From Stemphylium vesicarium (lineage: Eukaryota; Ascomycota; Dothideomycetes; Pleosporales; Pleosporaceae): a DNA stretch of 25,718 bases. Under the pieces are notes generated by a model, which saw only the letters and a list, made by a program, of their open reading frames with translations, was not told the origin of the DNA and ran no database searches. The stretch is from the NCBI GenBank assembly GCA_004380135.1, contig QXCR01000272.1, forward strand, positions 1-25,718. Reading direction: 5' to 3'. The first letter of the stretch is position 1. Each line of letters opens with the position of its first letter. Below, one piece after another: positions 20,800 to 25,718 of the stretch. Made by a program: the position numbers and the translations under genes.

Positions 20800-21825
20800 C
20801 TCTTTAGAGGTCTACCTATTTTCCTTCTAAAAACTATCTAGGAGGCGTCCTTTAGCGTTATAGTGCGGCGCTATATAGGATAGCTAGCGGTCTAGAGCTT
20901 CTATATTCTTAAGTAGCTAGACTAGTTTAAATAATATTTAATAGTATTCTCTCTATTTAACCTTATATTTACGTTTAGCTTCTCTTCTAATATAGCGTTT
21001 CTATTCTACTATAATATCTTTTACTATCTATTTATTCTCTTCTACTACTTATAATACTAGTAACTAAAAATTATTTACTTTTTAGCTTAGTAGTAAGTCT
21101 AAACTTATAAACTTAATCTAGTTAATATAAAATACTAAGTAGAGACTTAAAGGTATATCTAGCTTAACTAAGTAGCTATTAATTACCTTTAGTATTATAT
21201 ACTTAGCGTTTTTTTAGTTTAGCTTTTTTAATATTTATCTAGTACTATACTACTAGTCTAAGCGTAGCTAAACCTTATTACCTACCTAGTATTATTAAGC
21301 CTCTTATCGCGACCTATTCGCTTATTATTTCTACTTTTACTACGCACTTGCTATACTTACTTAGGCTAACTTAAGGACGCTTTAGAGTTTTAAGATAATC
21401 TACTCTACTTTCTTATTATCTAAGTAGTTATTAGGCGTACTTAGGGGGAGCGCTCGTTCTTCTAGCGTCTATAGCTATAATAGGTTAATATTATAGCTAT
21501 ATTATAAGAAGAAAGGCGATATACCTATTAACGTCGCGTTTTTACTATTAATCGCGATTTAAGCTATTAGATAGAGCGTAGCCTAGTCTGTCTAAGCCTA
21601 GTTCGTGAAGGATTAGATATAGGCTTCCTAGACGCTATTTATTCTCTCTATAGCGCTATCTATCTAGAGATAATACGCTATTAATAGTCTCTAATTAATC
21701 TTTAGAATCTAGTAGAGTTATTCTTATAATTTACTAATAAACTAGTTCTCTTAGTCTAATATAATCGCGTTAGGTAGCTAATAGTACGCGACTACCCTTT
21801 TAATAAATTTCTAAACTACTATATC
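20800..21825 (-). pseudogene. Integrase core and C-terminal region of the gypsy element (RIP-degraded)
   Basis: Reading minus from 21825 gives a stop-riddled integrase core: LPNAII followed by an Asp codon, then FISKL, then IERINSV, in the spacing of the core Asp-to-Glu region. Downstream are the short segments ISPFFL, TLEERALPLSTP and NNYLDNKK, then a conserved VGNKV...LRLD block and a region resembling a chromodomain. The frame is broken at least once towards 20950. The fragment begins flush against the 203-bp insertion. Confidence 0.8.
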
Positions 21826-22028
21826 TGTAATGGGCGGGCGACAGCCCAGTGTACGACTACACAGTACGCCCATTTAGCCAAAAGGCTGGCACAAGACAAC
21901 AAAGCATTGGCGTTGTCTTGGTGTAGTCAGTACTTATCATCGTCATCTGAGGTCTCTTGACTCTCAGGCCTTAGCGTAGCCCCACTTGGGCGTAGCGCAC
22001 TCTCTTTCTTAGGGCGCAGCCCATCACA
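21826..22028. mobile_element. 203-bp un-RIPped insertion with terminal inverted repeats (candidate MITE)
   Basis: It starts TGTAATGGGC and ends GCCCATCACA, an inverted 10-bp terminus with one mismatch. Inside it has normal base composition, in sharp contrast to both flanks. It contains perfect inverted repeats: GACTACAC (21855-21862) with GTGTAGTC (21921-21928), CAAGACAAC (21892-21900) with GTTGTCTTG (21912-21920), and AGCC/GGCT (21876-21879, 21884-21887), which together can fold into a branched hairpin. The right terminus read in reverse resembles the left end of the DNA transposon at 24217 (both TGTrATGGGCTG then CGCCCT). The flanks (ATATC left, ATAAG right) do not form a target duplication. 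No coding frame. A solo LTR (TG...CA) is a weaker alternative. Confidence 0.7.
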
Positions 22029-22520
22029 ATAAGCTAAATAGAAGAATCTTATATTTATACGTTCTATAGCAGGTTTAGAAGGTAGTATACTCTTCTAAAT
22101 TAGAGTCTATTTAAATCTAGTTAAAAGTAGCTTAGATATTAAATTTAGCAAAAAACTTAGCTTTAGTAGGTTAAGATAATAGCTTATTAATATAAGGTAT
22201 TAGATAGGCGTTTTTATAAGTAAGAGTATTAAGTTTCTAATAGTCTATATAGAATCTAAGGTTACTATTTACTTTATAAATATAAAGAATAGGGGATATA
22301 AATAGACTTTAACTATACTTAATAAATTCTTTCTTTAAGTTATCTTATAAATATTTCTTAGTTACTTTTAGCTCTTTAATACTTTATTTATATAAAGTAC
22401 TATAAGTATTTAGTAAAGATTCTATTAAGATAATTTTATAGTTATAGAATTAATACTTAGAGAGTTAGTTAGTAGTAGTCTTATTAAAGACGTCTTAGTA
22501 CTTCTTATAAATAGGTAGTA
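22029..22520 (-). pseudogene. Reverse transcriptase region of the gypsy element (RIP-degraded)
   Basis: Reading minus from about 22520, short segments match Ty3/gypsy reverse transcriptase in order: LPIYKKY near the N-terminal boundary, KELKV, ISPILYIYK, then the finger/palm block around LRFYIDY and KLNTLTYKNAYLIPYI, then AKFFAKFNI and EEYTTF. TAG/TAA codons replace expected Trp, Arg and Gln codons. It stops at the point where the family would reach the PFGL motif, at the border of the 203-bp insertion, before the YxDD catalytic block. Confidence 0.82.
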
Positions 22521-23879
22521 ATTAGTTACGAAGTAAGTTTATATTATTAGAATTATCTCTAAGAGAGCGTTTATACTCTAATATATAGTCTATTTTATAT
22601 AACGTAGTAGTAAAGAATTTATTTTCTTTTTACTTTATATTAAAGTATTATCTATTAGCTAAAATAGAAGTAATGCGATAATATTTAGAAGTTTAGAGTA
22701 GAACTAGAGTAATAGTAGATTTAGTAGAAGATAGAGAATTAGTAAAATTAGTAAGGTAAAAAATAATCTCTCTTAGCTTAGATACCTTTAGAGTTTCTTA
22801 AATTTAGTTAATTAATAGACTCTAGTTCCTATATACCTTATCTTATTCCTATAAGGCGTTATAGTAAGTAATATCTAGTTCTATATTCTAGCTATATTTT
22901 AGTTATACTAGGGTTATAAGAAGAGGCAGAGCTATATTATAAATAGTAGGGTATTCTCTTAATTAGAGGAAATAATTTTTATATATATTAAGCTAAAATT
23001 AGAATTATCTAAGCTACTTAAAATTAATAATATAATTCTATAAACTTAAGTCTATAATAATAAATAGGTATTTATAGATAGTTTAGCTATTAATTCTTAT
23101 ATAAAGTTAGATATAGCTATTTATTAGTATCTAGATCTAATCTTAAAAATCTTTAACTAAGATTTTAAATAGAAGACGTTAAATTAGTACTTAAAGGGAT
23201 TTAGATAAGAGCTAAGTAATAGATAAATTTAAGAATAGAAATTCTTATATAACTATATTAATAAGAGAGTTTAACTTAATACTATAGCTATATAAGTAGA
23301 GTATAGTTAAGGCATAAAAATACTTTTCTCTAAATAAGTTTAATAAGTTTATATTAGCTAAGTTATACTTATTCTAGCCTAAGATAGAGAGTTTTCTTAG
23401 ATATTTTTATTTCCTAACTAATTAGTATCTAGAGCGAACTTAGTTACGTCTATAAACTTTTACTTTTTAACTTCTATTCTAATCTCTTTTATATAAGGCG
23501 TAGAGTAATTCTTAGAAAAGTAACTAGTCTTCTTATAATTATAGTAAGCACCTAATAATAGAGATAGTTAAGAAGTAGAAGTATATAAGAGAGCTCTATT
23601 AATACTAAGAGAGGCTTAGAATAGTGTTATACGTAATTCTATAGTTAGTAATTAAGGCTACTCTATTACTTATACTATAAATTAGGTTAATAGTAATATT
23701 AGTCTCTTTTTAGAGTCTTAGTAGTAAGAGGTTATCTTACTATAATTTAAAGTAGTAGTAGTTAAAGTATTATATTACTCTATGTTAAAAGTAGTAGGGT
23801 ATTTTATTATTAGTATAAATTTATTTTTCTAGAAGTATTAGAAGCCTAAATTAGGTACTTATAGTAAAGGTATAATTTT
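22521..23879 (-). other. RIP-degraded interior of the retrotransposon, domains not resolved
   Basis: Continuous AT-rich sequence between the gag-like and reverse-transcriptase-like segments. By position it should encode the nucleocapsid and aspartic protease regions, but I could not identify a DTG/DSG or zinc-knuckle motif with confidence by eye. Confidence 0.5.
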
Positions 23880-24216
23880 TTTTTAAAGATAGAAAGACTA
23901 CTTTAATTTAGATATAAATCTCTTAATAGCTATATTAAGAAACTTTACCTTAAAGGAGATAAAAGTTTCTCTTTTTTATCTATAAATAGTAGAATACTAA
24001 TCTACTTTCTACTTACTTATTTTTAGAGATAAAGAATAACTTAAGTAAGTTAATTATTTCTTTAGTATTTTTAAATTATTAATTATCTAATTTAGATAAG
24101 TCCAAAGACTCTAGATACTCTTTTACTAGACTAGACGTATATCTCTAAACTAAGGCTATTCTAGCTTATTTACTTTCGTAGTAGTCTAAGTTAATATCTA
24201 ATTAATTCTTAATTAA
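23880..24216 (-). pseudogene. Gag-like segment of the gypsy element (RIP-degraded)
   Basis: Minus-strand translation from 24216 yields short segments such as LDYYESK, ARIALV, LVKEYLESLD and NTKEIINLLK, with TAG/TAA where Trp or Gln would be expected. This resembles the helical Retrotrans_gag domain of gypsy elements. Its 5' side is cut by the DNA transposon beginning at 24217. Confidence 0.6.
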
Positions 24217-24303
24217 TGTAATGGGCTGAACGCCCTTTAGTAGAGCTCCTCGATGGAATCTCGGTAGACGCGTCCGATAGACGCTCAGATCACCTCAGAC
24301 CGA

Positions 24304-24328
24304 TGTTTATCTAGCAGGTAGATAAACA
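24304..24328. repeat. Perfect 10-bp inverted repeat, 5-nt spacer
   Basis: TGTTTATCTA (24304-24313) and TAGATAAACA (24319-24328) are exact reverse complements separated by GCAGG. In the leader of the DNA transposon it may be a subterminal transposase-binding or hairpin site; that role is inference. Confidence 0.8.
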
Positions 24329-24354
24329 CTAGCGTAAATAGACTAACGTACCTA

Positions 24355-24388
24355 ACGGGTTGGCCGGCCACACGGGTTGGCCGGCCAC
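24355..24388. repeat. Two tandem 17-bp units containing GGCCGGCC
   Basis: ACGGGTTGGCCGGCCAC occurs twice back to back (24355-24371, 24372-24388) without a mismatch. Each unit contains the 8-bp palindrome GGCCGGCC inside the longer TGGCCGGCCA palindrome. It lies in the un-RIPped leader of the DNA transposon. Confidence 0.9.
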
Positions 24389-24425
24389 TTTTGCCAAGCC
24401 CCCACCAAACTCTACCTATTACACA

Positions 24426-25718
24426 ATGCCTCAACAACAACACTAGATAGAGCCTTCGAATAAACGTTAGATACAGACTACTCTTTAAGCTCTTAAACAA
24501 GATGCGACACTCTTCTTGTAACGCGCTACAGCTATCTATAACGTCTCTTATAGAACACTAAGCGATCGCCGCGCTAGACGACCTTCATAAGCAGATTGCT
24601 AGCCTAAATTAATAAATCTAACAAAGACTGAGGAGGGCGTAGTTGTTAAGCATATACTTGAGCTTATCACGCGCGGATTTCCCCCTAAGCTCGCAGCTAT
24701 AGCTAATATGGCTAATTCCTTGCGCGCAGAGCGCAATCTAGGCTAGGTTAGCTTAAACTAGCCTAGTATATAGGTTAAGCGCCGCCCTAAGTTTATAATA
24801 AAGTTTAATCGCAAGTATAATTACAAGAGAGCACTCTATAAGGATCTAGAGGTTATCTAGGGCTAGTTTCGCCTAGTAGCTAATATTAAAGCAAAGTACG
24901 GCATTTAGAATAAAGACACGTATAACTTTAACAAGGTAGGCTTTATAATAAGCTAAATATTAACTAGAGTAGTTATTATAGCTTTAGAGAGACGAGGACG
25001 GCTAAAGTTAGTATAGTAAGGTAATAGAGAGTAGATAATAGTTATTTAGGGCGTTAACGCGATAAGGTAGGCTATTCTACCCTTTATTATCTTTAAAGGC
25101 CGCTACTACCTCTCTACCTAGTATAAGAAGAATAATCTACCCTAGGATTAGATTATTATAGTCTCTAATAATAGCTAGACAATAAACGAGCTTAGCCTAT
25201 AGTAGTTAAAGCACTTTAATAAGCATATAAAGAAGAGGGTTATAGGTGCTTATTAGCTACTTATTATTAACGGCTATAAGAGCCACGACTCGCTCGCATT
25301 CTAGCAGTACTGCAAGGAGAACAAGATTATCACTATCTGCATGCCTCCGCACTCATCGCACCTCTTATAGCTACTTAATGTGGGTTGTTTTGCTCCTCTG
25401 AAGAAGGCGTACGGGCGCTAAGCCGAAGATCTCATGCGCAACCGGATCACCCACATCACAAAACTTGAGTTCCTACCATGCTTCATACGCGCCTATAATG
25501 CAGCAATTACTCCTAGTAATATCCAAGGAGGGTTTCGAGGCGCTGGATTGGTCCCATTTGACCCAGAACGGGTCATAATAGCTCTTGACGTCCGGTTGCG
25601 TACACCATCACCACTACTACCTATCAACAACGAGCCCTGGCAGTCGCAAACCCCAAGCAATACCCTTGAACTAGGGTCGCAATCGACGCTCGTGAAGGCA
25701 AGGATTCAGAGGCATATA
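24426..25718 (+). pseudogene. pogo/Fot1-family (DDE_1) transposase, RIP-inactivated, 3' end beyond window
   Basis: From the ATG at 24426 one frame continues to the window end with no indel but many TAG/TAA codons, mostly where Gln or Trp is expected. An N-terminal helix-turn-helix region (about 24480-24770) is followed by the DDE domain: a YNF motif at 24921-24929, then the first catalytic codon at 24930-24932, the second at 25269-25271 (in the NGYKSH context) and the third at 25377-25379 (before VGCF). All three read Asn (AAC, AAC, AAT) where the family has Asp; the last two are 35 residues apart, matching DD35D. Each lies in a T-preceded position, as expected for TpG to TpA. The last in-frame stop is TAA at 25419-25421. 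After it the frame is clean and reads normal family sequence (LPCFIRAYNAAITPSNI, GGFRGAGLVPFDPERV). No active enzyme is expected from this copy. Confidence 0.88.

Larger units (their letters stand above)
20411..24216 (-). mobile_element. RIP-mutated Ty3/gypsy LTR-retrotransposon remnant
   Basis: This stretch is extremely AT-rich, with TA common and CA/TG visibly rare, the signature of RIP (CpA to TpA on both strands). Despite dozens of in-frame TAA/TAG codons, the minus strand keeps gypsy-like segments in the order gag (about 24216-23880), protease/linker (not resolved), reverse transcriptase (about 22520-22029) and integrase to chromodomain-like C-terminus (21825 to about 20800). A 203-bp unmutated insertion separates reverse transcriptase from integrase, and RNase H is missing. 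The stretch 20411-20770 is probably degraded LTR or 3' sequence. I could not identify paired LTRs. No product can be made. Confidence 0.85.
24217..25718 (+). mobile_element. pogo/Fot1-like DNA transposon, 5' end and most of the transposase (partial at window end)
   Basis: The left end TGTAATGGGCTGAACGCCC begins abruptly after AT-rich retrotransposon DNA. About 209 bp of untranslated leader, largely un-RIPped, precede the transposase ATG at 24426. The leader holds an inverted repeat (24304-24328) and a 17-bp tandem repeat (24355-24388). The element runs off the window, so its right end and target duplication cannot be checked. Confidence 0.75.

Noticed and set aside
21826..22028. Solo LTR (it begins TG and ends CA)
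   Set aside because: There is no 5-bp target duplication, the termini are a 10-bp inverted repeat, and one end resembles a DNA transposon terminus. I keep it only as a weaker alternative.
20411..24216. CRISPR array, replication origin or centromere core in the AT-rich block
   Set aside because: No regular spacer/repeat pattern, and the stop-riddled gypsy segments explain the AT-richness as RIP of a retrotransposon.
24217..24423. A second LTR bounded by TGTAAT and ATTACA
   Set aside because: The ATTACA is immediately followed by the transposase start codon, so this is better read as the leader of the DNA transposon.
24285..24500. 71-residue minus-strand frame in the transposon leader
   Set aside because: It spans the repeats and the start of the plus-strand transposase, with no features of its own.
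1..25718. Biosynthetic cluster or a multi-gene defence system
   Set aside because: The intact neighbours (end joining, dolichol synthesis, aldo-keto reductase, ankyrin scaffold, membrane protein) share no pathway, and no polyketide synthase, NRPS, terpene synthase or NACHT gene is present.

Overview
The window looks like nuclear DNA of a filamentous ascomycete, most likely a Dothideomycete of the order Pleosporales. The evidence is the set of short (46-90 bp) spliceosomal introns with GTAAGT/GTGAGT donors and CTAAC/CTGAC branch sites, the fungal gene families present (Ku80, a Kv-beta-type aldo-keto reductase, a Dfg10-type polyprenol reductase, a fungus-specific 'deformylase-like' membrane protein), and a right-hand block of AT-rich transposon DNA in which CA and TG dinucleotides look strongly depleted, as left by repeat-induced point mutation (RIP). 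The order-level placement is inference.

Left part (1-9260). A broken patatin-phospholipase/ankyrin gene lies on the minus strand (95-1832). Next come an intact single-exon ankyrin/coiled-coil protein on the minus strand (2526-5816; candidate Hos4-like subunit of a Set3-type histone deacetylase complex), a long GC-rich divergent intergenic region, a two-exon polyprenol (SRD5A3/Dfg10) reductase (6844-7740) and a two-exon aldo-keto reductase (8136-9257).

Middle (9600-18835). A large decayed membrane/secreted-protein gene of a family I do not recognise (9611-12719) carries frame changes and in-frame stops. It is followed by an intact five-exon Ku80 gene (13260-15695) and a fungal multi-pass membrane protein (16472-18835).

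Right part (19481-25718). A short-chain dehydrogenase gene on the minus strand keeps its 3' two thirds but loses its Rossmann N-terminus at the edge of a roughly 5.4-kb repeat block. That block holds: a RIP-mutated Ty3/gypsy retrotransposon on the minus strand with recognisable gag, reverse transcriptase and integrase stretches; a 203-bp un-RIPped, highly structured insertion that now joins reverse transcriptase directly to integrase; and the 5' end and coding region of a pogo/Fot1-like DNA transposon, in which the three codons at the catalytic Asp positions read as Asn. The 203-bp insertion and the DNA transposon share a similar terminal sequence, so the insertion may be a non-autonomous relative (MITE) of the transposon.

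The intact genes appear to be unrelated housekeeping functions (DNA end joining, dolichol synthesis, chromatin, redox). I see no gene cluster or defence operon. The unusual content is the decay pattern: light CA-to-TA type nonsense changes in two gene-space pseudogenes, and heavy but bounded RIP in the transposon block.
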